Positions 7,923 to 13,868 of a stretch of 49,424 nucleotides of DNA are shown here, piece by piece (position 1 is the stretch's first letter; every line of letters begins with the position of its first letter). Made by a program: the position numbers and the translations under genes. The notes under the pieces were generated by a model. The model saw only the letters and a list, made by a program, of their open reading frames with translations. It had not been told where the DNA came from and did not search any database. Source of the stretch: a virus; the IMG/VR virus record IMGVR_UViG_3300025652_000008, positions 1 through 49,424 of that record, one strand, 5' to 3'.

Positions 7923-8116
7923 GATAGATCCCCGCACCAAGGATAGCTTACACATAAATAAAGCGGCAAAATATGTATTGCAAAATTCCAACCATCATAA
8001 GGCATTAGCGACATTGATAGCTTTGGCTTTCCTTTGTAGTTTTCGCACCCAAAGCTCCAATCCCCATATCTGGTGGCAACATATAAGTGTTCAAAAAAAT
8101 TGACAAACTTTTTCAT
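7919..8116 (-). CDS. Conserved small phage protein, 65 aa
   Basis: Contains HLYVATRYGDWSFGCENYKG and then YDGWNFAIHILPLYLCVSY. The aromatic-rich pattern resembles a family of small phage proteins of unknown function often found in early regions. It overlaps its neighbours by 4 bp on both sides, so it is a genuine member of the operon. Confidence 0.6.
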   Translation of the reverse strand: MKKFVNFFEHLYVATRYGDWSFGCENYKGKPKLSMSLMPYDGWNFAIHILPLYLCVSYPWCGDLS

Positions 8117-8292
8117 AACATATCCCCTAACTCAATACCCAATTCGCGAGCCAATTTAATATCTTCAATCTTGCGCCTAGCCTCTTTGCGCTCTTTGCTT
8201 TCTTCGCTGACAGCCTTAGTTTTGGTGGGCGCTCTATGCATAAATTCTTGATAGCTGATTAATGCAGCCGTGTGATAGCCAGTTTTAGACAT
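8113..8292 (-). CDS. Small charged helical protein, 59 aa
   Basis: Begins MSKTGYHTAALISYQEFMHR, followed by a Lys/Glu/Arg-rich helix (SEESKERKEARRKIEDIKLA). Both start and stop overlap the neighbouring genes by a few bases. Function unknown. Confidence 0.6.
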   Translation of the reverse strand: MSKTGYHTAALISYQEFMHRAPTKTKAVSEESKERKEARRKIEDIKLARELGIELGDML

Positions 8293-8509
8293 TGTTTAGC
8301 GCCTCTTGTTTAAGTTTTTTGCTTATAGCTAACACTGACTCGTGTTCGAAATCTTGGTTTACATCAGCCATTTCAGACATATCAAGCGCGTAGCCATTAG
8401 ACGTAAGTACAGTCCTATTAATATCAAAATCAAGCTCATTACTGCTATACCAATCAATCTCAATCAGCCACTTATGGCCGTACATTTCAATCTCTACATT
8501 CTTAATCAT
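8285..8509 (-). CDS. Hypothetical protein, 74 aa; first gene of the SSB operon
   Basis: Start 8509 (MIKNVEIEMYG) is chosen because AAAGGAG lies about 8 bases upstream; a longer form is open but has no ribosome site. The N-terminal half is beta-rich and the C-terminal half helical. It is the promoter-proximal gene, fired leftward from symmetric site 2. Confidence 0.65.
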   Translation of the reverse strand: MIKNVEIEMYGHKWLIEIDWYSSNELDFDINRTVLTSNGYALDMSEMADVNQDFEHESVLAISKKLKQEALNNV

Positions 8510-8526
8510 TTTAAACTCCTTTCCTG

Positions 8527-8567
8527 TTGACAACTGAATCATATGTTATTAGTATTACCAGTGTCAA
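8527..8567. promoter_or_regulatory. Symmetric TTGACA-N29-TGTCAA site 2 (divergent promoter)
   Basis: TTGACA 8527-8532 and TGTCAA 8562-8567 lie between divergent gene sets. Rightward: TTGACA, 17 bp, TAGTAT. Leftward: TTGACA, 18 bp, TATGAT. The inverted repeat is 8 bp (TGTTGACA). It should drive the SSB operon leftward and the methyltransferase genes rightward. Confidence 0.75.
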
Positions 8568-8590
8568 CAATAAATAGGAAATAAATTAAG

Positions 8591-8659
8591 ATGAGCATGA
8601 CCCAAGAACAACAGCAAAAATTCGATGAGCAGTTTGATAAAATATTTGGAGATAAATAA
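8591..8659 (+). CDS. Very small protein, 22 aa
   Basis: MSMTQEQQQKFDEQFDKIFG plus two residues. Acidic, Gln-rich. It sits directly after site 2 and ends 1 bp before the next start, so it is probably translated as a leader gene of the methyltransferase operon. Confidence 0.4.
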   Translation: MSMTQEQQQKFDEQFDKIFGDK

Positions 8660-8660
8660 C

Positions 8661-8831
8661 ATGGCTAAAGTAACACTGTCAGTAATACTTCCTGTCGGAG
8701 TAAGTGAATTAGACCTAGAGCATTTTTTGCTATTTAAATTCATGGGTCATGGTGGTGATGATAAAGTATTGTCTAAATTCGATTGCGAAGAATTGAATGT
8801 TGATGATTTTGAAATAGATATGAGGGATTAA
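8661..8831 (+). CDS. Small acidic protein, 56 aa
   Basis: Starts MAKVTLSVILPVGVSELDLE and ends in a strongly acidic tail (CEELNVDDFEIDMRD). GGAG lies 9-10 bases before the ATG. Function unknown; acidic small phage proteins sometimes act as DNA mimics, but there is no direct support here. Confidence 0.55.
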   Translation: MAKVTLSVILPVGVSELDLEHFLLFKFMGHGGDDKVLSKFDCEELNVDDFEIDMRD

Positions 8832-8833
8832 GA

Positions 8834-9388
8834 ATGTCTAAAAAATATCAAGTAATCTATGCTGATCCACCTTGGTCATTTAATAGCAAGAAAACTGGCG
8901 GATCAATGACTTCTGGTGCCGCCGCTCAATACAATACAATGAGCATTGATGATTTAAAGGCTATGCCAATCGAATCAATGCTTGCTGATGATGCAATATT
9001 GATTATGTGGTACGTTAGTAGTCAACCACAAGAAGCGCTTGATTTGGCTAATGCTTGGGGGTTCACGGTTAAGAATATCAATGGCTTTGTATGGGGGAAG
9101 TTAACCGTGAAACTAATGAAGTTTTTTGGCATGGGATTTTATACCCGCGCAGGAACAGAATCAGCGTTAATTGCAATCAAGGGTAAGGCCAGTAATTTAA
9201 TAGTTGATCACAGTGTTCGTGCTTATCGTGAATCGGTTGTTGGTAAGCATTCTAAGAAGCCTGATGAGTTCCGCGATGATATTTTAAAGATGTGCGGCGA
9301 TGTTCCACGCCTTGAAATGTTTGCCCGCCAAGCAAGTGACGGTTGGGACGTATTCGGCAATGAAGCGCCCGACTCGATAGAGATTTAA
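8834..9388 (+). CDS. MT-A70 family adenine N6-methyltransferase
   Basis: Transfers a methyl group from S-adenosylmethionine to the N6 of adenine, most likely to mark phage DNA against restriction. The 184-aa protein shows the catalytic DPPW at residues 11-14, IMWYVSSQPQEALDLANAWGF in the core, and a C-terminal KKPDEFRDDI, all typical of the family. It is separate in family from the Dam-type enzyme at 47682. A terminator follows. Confidence 0.88.
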   Translation: MSKKYQVIYADPPWSFNSKKTGGSMTSGAAAQYNTMSIDDLKAMPIESMLADDAILIMWYVSSQPQEALDLANAWGFTVKNINGFVWGKLTVKLMKFFGMGFYTRAGTESALIAIKGKASNLIVDHSVRAYRESVVGKHSKKPDEFRDDILKMCGDVPRLEMFARQASDGWDVFGNEAPDSIEI

Positions 9389-9405
9389 TCAACATGTGAT
9401 AAACT

Positions 9406-9428
9406 AGCACTCTAACGGGTGCTTTTTT
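9406..9428 (+). terminator. Terminator after the methyltransferase gene
   Basis: AGCACTC (9406-9412), loop TAAC, GGGTGCT (9417-9423), then a T-run. A 7-bp stem with one G-T pair. Confidence 0.6.
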
Positions 9429-9439
9429 ACGGGTGGAAT

Positions 9440-9883
9440 ATGACCGAAGATATGCGGGTGATTGATGATGCAATCAAACGAACGCTGATTAAGATGAATC
9501 GTTATTCTGATGCGGCTAATACAGTATTACTAATGATAGCGGCTCATGAGTCAATGGGCGGTAAATATCGCAAACAGATTAATGGGCCAGCTTTAGGCGT
9601 GTTCCAAATTGAGCCAGATACTCATGACTCAATCTGGGATAATTGCGACTCAATCACTAGGTTGGCTAACAAATGCGGATTTACACGCGATGTTAGAAAG
9701 TTAGCAACTAACGAGGATTACTCGGTATTTGTCGCCAGGTGTTATCTATTAATGGACGTTAACCCGCTACCAACAGGTATTGATGCAATGGCCAGTTACT
9801 GTAAATCATACTGGAACCGAACTGGCAAGGCTTCACCATCGGCATACATGGCCGACTATATCCGATACGTAATAAGGAGTTAA
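9440..9883 (+). CDS. Endolysin candidate, lytic-transglycosylase-like
   Basis: A 147-aa soluble protein without a signal peptide. AAHESMGG around residue 37 supplies a likely catalytic Glu (E37), followed by GPALGVFQIEPDTHDSIW, the layout of small phage lysozyme/transglycosylase-like proteins. Holin-like and spanin genes follow immediately, so it should cut the cell wall at lysis. Start 9440 has a GGTGGAA ribosome site. Confidence 0.7.
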   Translation: MTEDMRVIDDAIKRTLIKMNRYSDAANTVLLMIAAHESMGGKYRKQINGPALGVFQIEPDTHDSIWDNCDSITRLANKCGFTRDVRKLATNEDYSVFVARCYLLMDVNPLPTGIDAMASYCKSYWNRTGKASPSAYMADYIRYVIRS

Positions 9884-9884
9884 C

Positions 9885-9959
9885 ATGCTATTAAAATTAT
9901 TAATGCTGACACATAAAGATGCTTACCAACAATTAATACTACTTGGTCGTGTGCTATGA
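9885..9959 (+). CDS. Very small protein before the holin, 24 aa
   Basis: MLLKLLMLTHKDAYQQLILL plus four residues. The AAGGAG ribosome site is strong, and the stop overlaps the holin-like start (ATGA). It may act as a leader peptide that couples holin translation, or be an amphipathic lysis accessory. Confidence 0.5.
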   Translation: MLLKLLMLTHKDAYQQLILLGRVL

Positions 9960-10189
9960 GCTTCCTAAATAACTGCAATGGAAAACGGTCAATGATGCGA
10001 TTAGGATTCATGGTGTCGATTATCGTTGGCTCAGTTGTTTCGTTGGCTGGCTGCATTGCCATGTTTATGTCATTGCCAGATGCTGGCATGGCGATCACAA
10101 TTGGCACTGGGTTAATTGGATCAAGTGCATTTGCTAAAGCCGTACAATCAAAATACGAGGCTAACAATGATAAATCTAGCAACGATTAA
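9956..10189 (+). CDS. Holin-like membrane protein, 77 aa
   Basis: Two membrane segments (about 14-36 and 44-62) with a short loop (SLPDAG) and a charged C-terminus (KYEANNDKSSND). This is the topology of class II holins, which form the inner-membrane lesion that releases the endolysin. Position between lysin and spanin supports the call. The 3' end overlaps the Rz-like gene by 23 bp. Confidence 0.7.
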   Translation: MSFLNNCNGKRSMMRLGFMVSIIVGSVVSLAGCIAMFMSLPDAGMAITIGTGLIGSSAFAKAVQSKYEANNDKSSND

Positions 10190-10550
10190 GGTTGTCGGCA
10201 TCATTGCAGGCCTAGTTCTTTATGGCTGGCTATCGTATGACTATGGATCAACCAAAGTACAATCTGAGTGGAATGATGCAATTGCAAAGTTAAACGCCTC
10301 AACCAGCGAGGCATTAATTGCAGTCAATATTAAAAATGCAGACTTGCAAGCTGACCTAGTTGCTAACCAAAATAAACAGGCCGAAGTCATTGAGGTGATT
10401 AAAACTCAAACGGTTGAGGTTGAAAAAGAGGTGCTTAAATATGTTACGAAATACCGTGATAATGATTGCAATGCTATTGATGATGAGTGGGTGCGCATCT
10501 ACAATCAATCAGTTGGACGCACAAAGACAGTTACCGCAAAAGCCGACTAA
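10167..10550 (+). CDS. Rz-like i-spanin, 127 aa
   Basis: One N-terminal membrane segment (TIKVVGIIAGLVLYGWLS), then a long periplasmic coiled coil (residues ~25-95). This is the inner-membrane half of the spanin complex that fuses the two membranes at the end of lysis. The start at 10167 lies inside the holin-like gene. The Rz1-like gene overlaps its 3' part in another frame. Confidence 0.8.
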   Translation: MINLATIKVVGIIAGLVLYGWLSYDYGSTKVQSEWNDAIAKLNASTSEALIAVNIKNADLQADLVANQNKQAEVIEVIKTQTVEVEKEVLKYVTKYRDNDCNAIDDEWVRIYNQSVGRTKTVTAKAD

Positions 10551-10719
10551 CTATGTGTGCGGCGAATTAACGCCACTTGATAAGATTAATAAGGCGATTG
10601 TATTGGCTGAATTAGTTAGATCTCACACTCAGTACGTTGAATGCCAACAAACGGTTAATAGCTGGTTACTTTGGTATGATGCTGTTAATAAATCATTTAG
10701 TGTTGACAGTAAAAAATAA
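10441..10719 (+). CDS. Rz1-like o-spanin lipoprotein, 92 aa
   Basis: The signal peptide MLRNTVIMIAMLLMM ends in lipobox SGC, with the lipidated Cys at residue 18, and a Pro-containing segment (RQLPQKPTN) follows. This is the outer-membrane partner of Rz. It starts inside the Rz-like gene in a different frame and runs past its end, a classic overlapping spanin pair. Its 3' end overlaps the promoter of the RNA unit downstream. Confidence 0.82.
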   Translation: MLRNTVIMIAMLLMMSGCASTINQLDAQRQLPQKPTNYVCGELTPLDKINKAIVLAELVRSHTQYVECQQTVNSWLLWYDAVNKSFSVDSKK

Positions 10720-10731
10720 TTGTTATATTGT
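10703..10731 (+). promoter_or_regulatory. Sigma-70 promoter of the structured RNA/tRNA unit
   Basis: TTGACA at 10703-10708, 17-bp spacer, TATTGT at 10726-10731; expected start near 10738. The left half matches the TTGACA box of the symmetric sites, but the facing TGTCAA is missing, so it fires one way. Confidence 0.7.
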
Positions 10732-11000
10732 TTGATTGTTCAGGCACAAATACTACTCAAAACTCTGGATTTAGCTTAGTTGAGTAGGCAAGTAAAAGAG
10801 TGAGACAACACTACGAAAACCGACTCACTCACGTTACGAGTGGATATTTTTAAAGTGTTTATCGATGGGCAAAGTCTGAAACGGTTGCAAACGTGCCTGA
10901 GAATTTCAGATATAGACACTTTAACAATGTGATAAGTTGAGTTCAAGTACAGTAAGGCTGATGCGCAATCATTAGCACTAATCACATTAATCTAATCCGT

Positions 11001-11012
11001 TAAGGAGGTGAT
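11001..11012 (+). promoter_or_regulatory. 12-nt perfect complement of the 16S rRNA 3' end
   Basis: TAAGGAGGTGAT pairs fully with the bacterial 16S tail ATCACCTCCTTA. An ATG follows at 11017 at ideal spacing but opens only a 6-codon frame (MPATRL, 11017-11037). An overlapping ATG at 11034 opens another 6-codon frame (MTSKLI, to 11054). It may serve leader peptides or be a ribosome-binding element of the structured RNA. Confidence 0.6.
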
Positions 11013-11086
11013 TTATATGCCAGCTACGAGGCTATGACTAGCAAGCTGATTTAACGTTGTGAAGCGTGAATGATGCAAACAAATTA

Positions 11087-11164
11087 CGGAGTGTAGCGCA
11101 GTCTGGTTAGCGTACGTGCCTTGGATGCATGTGGTCGTAGGTTCGAATCCTACCACTCCGACCA
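11087..11164 (+). tRNA. tRNA-Pro (anticodon UGG), CCA encoded
   Basis: Acceptor stem CGGAGTG/CACTCCG; D stem GCGC/GCGT; anticodon stem CGTGC/GCATG with loop CTTGGAT, so the anticodon is TGG; T arm GTAGG-TTCGAAT-CCTAC; then A and CCA. It reads CCA (with wobble, other CCN) proline codons. It is the only tRNA I found and lies within the structured RNA unit. Confidence 0.95.
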
Positions 11165-11317
11165 AATTACTCCACCCCTACGCAACATGGGCAGAGGCGA
11201 AAAGGTCATCTATAATAGCAAAAATCTCCTGCTTAGACCCTGACGAAATGTTGCAGACAAAGGTATTTGATTTGGCCTTCATGACGATTAACCATCGTGT
11301 CGATTCGGTAACAAGTG

Positions 11318-11337
11318 CCCTCATATGAGGGTTTTTT
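11318..11337 (+). terminator. Terminator of the structured RNA/tRNA unit
   Basis: CCCTC (11318-11322), loop ATAT, GAGGG (11327-11331), then six Ts. Confidence 0.8.
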
Positions 11338-11359
11338 ATTATCTTAAATTCAAGGTATT

Positions 11360-11381
11360 AAAAAGCCCATGTTAATGGGCT
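11360..11381 (-). terminator. Minus-strand terminator after the MazG-like gene
   Basis: AGCCCAT (11364-11370), loop GTTA, ATGGGCT (11375-11381). The run of As at 11360-11364 becomes a U-run on the minus strand. Confidence 0.75.
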
Positions 11382-11409
11382 TGAAGTTGTAAGTTAGGCT
11401 TACAGGTTG

Positions 11410-11832
11410 CTAAATAAATTTACCTAGGTTTGGCGGGGTATAATTAACTCCTTTCGATATTTTTCCTTGTGCGTTAAACACTGGCTTACCATCTTCAAAC
11501 TTTGAATGATTGGAGCGATTTACTTCTGCCAGTGCATTTTCAATATCCATACCAAGCATATGAGCCACGCCGATAGCTGTTACTATCTGGTCGCATAAAG
11601 AGTCAAGAAGCTCTATTTTGCTACTGCTTTTTGCGGAGTTGTAACACCAATCCATAATAGCCTTGTAGTTGTCAGCAGTTACTTCTAGCGAGTGCTGAGC
11701 TTCGCCATCCCCCATAGCCTCTGCCATTTCAGCAACTTCTTCATAGTGGCAACCAATCTGAATGCATGCCTGCTCAACTGTTGGTTCAGGTATAGCAGTC
11801 TCAAACCATTTCTTAATGTCTTTAATTTCCAT
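11410..11832 (-). CDS. MazG-like nucleotide pyrophosphohydrolase
   Basis: An all-alpha NTP pyrophosphatase-type protein of 140 aa that would hydrolyse nucleoside triphosphates or alarmones in the cytoplasm. HYEEVAEMAEAMG (residues ~29-41) and ELLDSLCDQIVTAIG (~75-89) supply the paired acidic metal-binding motifs. The C-terminal NRSNHSKFEDGKPV, then GKISKGVNYTPPNL, is a hallmark of the phage branch. It is the last gene of the minus-strand cassette 13116 to 11410. Confidence 0.85.
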   Translation of the reverse strand: MEIKDIKKWFETAIPEPTVEQACIQIGCHYEEVAEMAEAMGDGEAQHSLEVTADNYKAIMDWCYNSAKSSSKIELLDSLCDQIVTAIGVAHMLGMDIENALAEVNRSNHSKFEDGKPVFNAQGKISKGVNYTPPNLGKFI

Positions 11833-11884
11833 AATTCCTCAGTGTAACATCAGTTACTTTATTAATTTATATGCTGTAATTTGC

Positions 11885-11914
11885 GGCTAAAGTGTAAGTC
11901 GATACACCTTAGCC
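11885..11914. other. 12-bp hairpin with one mismatch
   Basis: GGCTAAAGTGTA (11885-11896), loop AGTCGA, TACACCTTAGCC (11903-11914). It lies in the gap between two minus-strand genes, with no T-run on either side. It could be a transcript-stabilising hairpin or a binding site. TGGCTAAT is repeated twice nearby (about 11920 and 11948). Confidence 0.5.
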
Positions 11915-11936
11915 AGTTTTGGCTAATATCGGTTAT

Positions 11937-12398
11937 TTAGCTTTTTTTGGCTAATTCGATAGCTCGAGTAATTGATTCTTTGGCCTCTAATAAGTCCTGA
12001 GCTGAATCCTTATGACCTCGAATACCAGTGCATAGCAATTTCTTTATTGCGTGCTGCATTGCTGGACAGGTTACTTCAAACGCCAATAAAACATCGTACA
12101 CATCAACGTGACATGTATTTGAATATCGATCCGTTAGTTCGCGTTCGTATTTGTTATGGGTGGAGTTTTGGATTGATCTAAAAATATCTTTAACACTTGT
12201 TAGCACAGAATCCTCATTAAGCAGTCTGTTTTCAATAACACTCCATGCGTTATCACCCATAATAAACTGAGAGCCATTTTCATTTACCCTAAAATATCCG
12301 TTGTTTGTTTTATTCGCAAACTGGACTATCCCAGTTATTTTGTTCTTTACCGCGCAATTAGCCCACTCTGGCGCTTCATCCCAATTAATATTACTCAT
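11937..12398 (-). CDS. Conserved phage protein, 153 aa
   Basis: Two parts: an N-terminal INWDEAPEWANCAVKNK followed by a small beta domain, and a C-terminal helical block (VDVYDVLLAFEVTCPAMQHA, then KKLLCTGIRGHKDSAQDLLE) that recurs in many phage early proteins of unknown function. A strong ribosome site (AAGGAG) precedes the ATG. Confidence 0.7.
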   Translation of the reverse strand: MSNINWDEAPEWANCAVKNKITGIVQFANKTNNGYFRVNENGSQFIMGDNAWSVIENRLLNEDSVLTSVKDIFRSIQNSTHNKYERELTDRYSNTCHVDVYDVLLAFEVTCPAMQHAIKKLLCTGIRGHKDSAQDLLEAKESITRAIELAKKS

Positions 12399-12415
12399 GC
12401 GTTTCTCCTTAAAAT

Positions 12416-12435
12416 GCGCCAGCGCTAACTGGCGC
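12416..12435 (-). terminator. Intercistronic GC-rich hairpin
   Basis: GCGCCAG (12416-12422), loop CGCTAA, CTGGCGC (12429-12435), followed on the minus strand by ATTTT. It probably attenuates or processes the message between the 12442 and 11937 genes. Confidence 0.5.
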
Positions 12436-12441
12436 TAATGG

Positions 12442-13116
12442 TTATTGTGTACGTAATCCAAGTTTAATTTCTTGATCTATCAGAAAATCAACGGCCTTTG
12501 TTAGCGTATCAAAGTATCCATAGTCAATTCTTTCAGTTCCACGACCCCATCCATCAGGAGCAAGTACAACGCGCCAATAGCTAGCAGCTGTTGATGCAAT
12601 ACCCTTTATTCCACTGGCTGATTTAGATTCCATATTATCAGGGCTTACTCCGTTAAAGTATCGGCTTCTTGCTAGTATAGCCTCGGTTGTTTGAAGTTGA
12701 TTTCCGTCGTAGCCAGATCGATTCCCTCGACAAGCGATAACTTCATCTGCCTCATCCTTAAATCTAGAGTTTGAAAAATGGTCGTCAATATTTCGGCTGA
12801 GTTCAATAGCTCTCAATCGCTGGTCAAGCTCTCTGTATGAGATTAACGGTTCTACACTGTATTTTATTTCATCCCAATAATTAACAATAACTACCGTTGA
12901 AGAAGGAAAAGCCTGTGCAACAAGAATGATAGAATCAACCCTTGTTAGGTTACACCTTCCGAACTCTTTAGCGTTTGGATCTGATGATATTATTCCTGCG
13001 CAGTATAACCTTGTTGCGATAGAATTTATTTCTTGATGATTATTTTTGCCAATCAATAAAGCAATTGCGTGAGCGCTTATTGTTGACTGAGGTTCTTCTT
13101 TTTTGAATTCTTGCAT
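12442..13116 (-). CDS. Putative AP2-like DNA-binding protein, 224 aa
   Basis: Not a clear family match. The N-terminal part (HAIALLIGKNNHQEINSIAT) looks like a helical DNA-binding or Rha-type start. The middle is charged and helical (ELDQRLRAIELSRNIDDHF). The C-terminal 60 residues carry SGIKGI, SYWRVVLAPDG, then IDYGYFDTLTKAVDFLIDQE, the strand-strand-strand-helix order and GYFDT-type turn seen in AP2 domains. A regulator or homing-type DNA-binding protein is possible. The promoter candidate is around 13300-13320 on the minus strand. Confidence 0.5.
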   Translation of the reverse strand: MQEFKKEEPQSTISAHAIALLIGKNNHQEINSIATRLYCAGIISSDPNAKEFGRCNLTRVDSIILVAQAFPSSTVVIVNYWDEIKYSVEPLISYRELDQRLRAIELSRNIDDHFSNSRFKDEADEVIACRGNRSGYDGNQLQTTEAILARSRYFNGVSPDNMESKSASGIKGIASTAASYWRVVLAPDGWGRGTERIDYGYFDTLTKAVDFLIDQEIKLGLRTQ

Positions 13117-13143
13117 TGTGAGTTACCTAATTTGGGCGAGCTA

Positions 13144-13227
13144 CTAAGGGTGGCGCGGAGGTGAAAGTGCCTCCTGTCCTTTTCGCTCATAGTCAAATTC
13201 TTTCGTTTTAAGGTTTGCTTTGTTCAT
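13144..13227 (-). CDS. Possible leader peptide, 27 aa
   Basis: MNKANLKTKEFDYERKGQEA plus seven residues (ending PPRHP). No good ribosome site. It lies in the 5' leader of the 12442-13116 gene and is flanked by a 7-bp stem, GTGGCGC 13150-13156 / GCGCCAC 13230-13236, with an inner GGAGG/CCTCC hairpin (13157-13161/13170-13174). It may be a structured leader and not a gene. Confidence 0.25.
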   Translation of the reverse strand: MNKANLKTKEFDYERKGQEALSPPRHP

Positions 13228-13868
13228 ATGCGCCACACATCCGAACTAGACAAATAATACTAACTAACCAGCCAAAGCGCAACAACTTCCGCAATTATTA
13301 TCAATATGCTGTAATTGACGTCAATTCAAACAAAATAAATATTAAATTATGGCAAATTCAAACAGGCGTAAAAATAACTGGATTTTAAATACCTTAGCTA
13401 TTCCATTTAATAAACATGCACTTACGGACATTTAAGGAAAACTGGATTTTACAGGGAAAATTTAAGGAAAACCAAAAGTCTTGCAAGCTATTGATTGAAT
13501 GATGTTTTAATGCGTTTCTAGCTCTGTTTAGGGCAAAAATACGGTCTAGTAGACTAAATACCTATCCAAAGATAAAAATCTACCTACAAAATAATTTAGT
13601 AGAATTAATAAATATAAAGAATTAGTAATAATTACCCCATTAATACATATATATACTAAATTCTTTATTATTTATAATAAGTTACCAAAAAATTAACATA
13701 TCCAACGATAATCCACAACATTTAGCAAATCGCCTGAAACCCTTGATACCACCAGCTTTGCGCTTAGGGCAACTTTTTCCCAATCGAATCCAAAAGAACC
13801 ACATAACTAAATTTTGTACTAAATCAGCGTTAAGCGGTATAATCAGTAAATCAACGCTGGAGGGCGCA
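13228..13868. other. AT-rich intergenic region with repeats; origin candidate A
   Basis: Almost no coding signal in 640 bp. It contains the palindrome AATTGACGTCAATT (13313-13326), AACTGGATTTTA twice (13376-13387, 13440-13451), TTAAGGAAAAC twice (13432-13442, 13462-13472), CAGGGAAAA (13452-13460), TTAGGGCAAA (13528-13537) and TTAGGGCAA (13764-13772). A very AT-rich stretch with an imperfect inverted repeat lies at about 13580-13680. The same repeat families occur at 45.6-46.1 kb. The region also holds the leftward promoter for the 13116 gene and the rightward capsid promoter. Confidence 0.6.
13814..13843 (+). promoter_or_regulatory. Promoter of the capsid module
   Basis: TTGTAC (13814-13819), 18-bp spacer, TATAAT (13838-13843), 26 bp before the prohead protease ATG. 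CAGCGTT (13825-13831) and AACGCTG (13853-13859) form a 7-bp inverted repeat around the -10, a possible operator. Confidence 0.65.

Larger units (their letters stand above)
10738..11337 (+). ncRNA. Large structured noncoding RNA (about 600 nt) with embedded tRNA
   Basis: A promoter-to-terminator unit with no convincing protein gene. Perfect or near-perfect stems, in order: P1 10753-10760/10780-10787; P2 10798-10804/10824-10830, with an alternative 10826-10830/10838-10842; P3 10850-10858/10916-10924 enclosing P3a 10875-10881/10904-10910; P4 10926-10933/10981-10988 enclosing P4a 10957-10963/10970-10976; P5 11021-11025/11044-11048 enclosing 11031-11034/11039-11042; then tRNA-Pro 11087-11164; P7 11182-11188/11248-11254 enclosing 11204-11207/11236-11239 and 11217-11220/11230-11233; P8 11284-11288/11294-11298; terminator 11318-11337. 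The architecture recalls GOLLD- and ROOL-type large phage RNAs, known to sit by tRNA genes. Membership in either family was not tested. Confidence 0.65.

Noticed and set aside
10776-10985. 69-aa minus frame opposite the structured RNA
   Set aside because: No ribosome site, and the inverted-repeat structure explains the open frame better.
11116-11328. 70-aa plus frame downstream of position 11116
   Set aside because: Its start is inside the tRNA and no ribosome site precedes the internal ATG at 11248. The stretch forms stems of the RNA unit.
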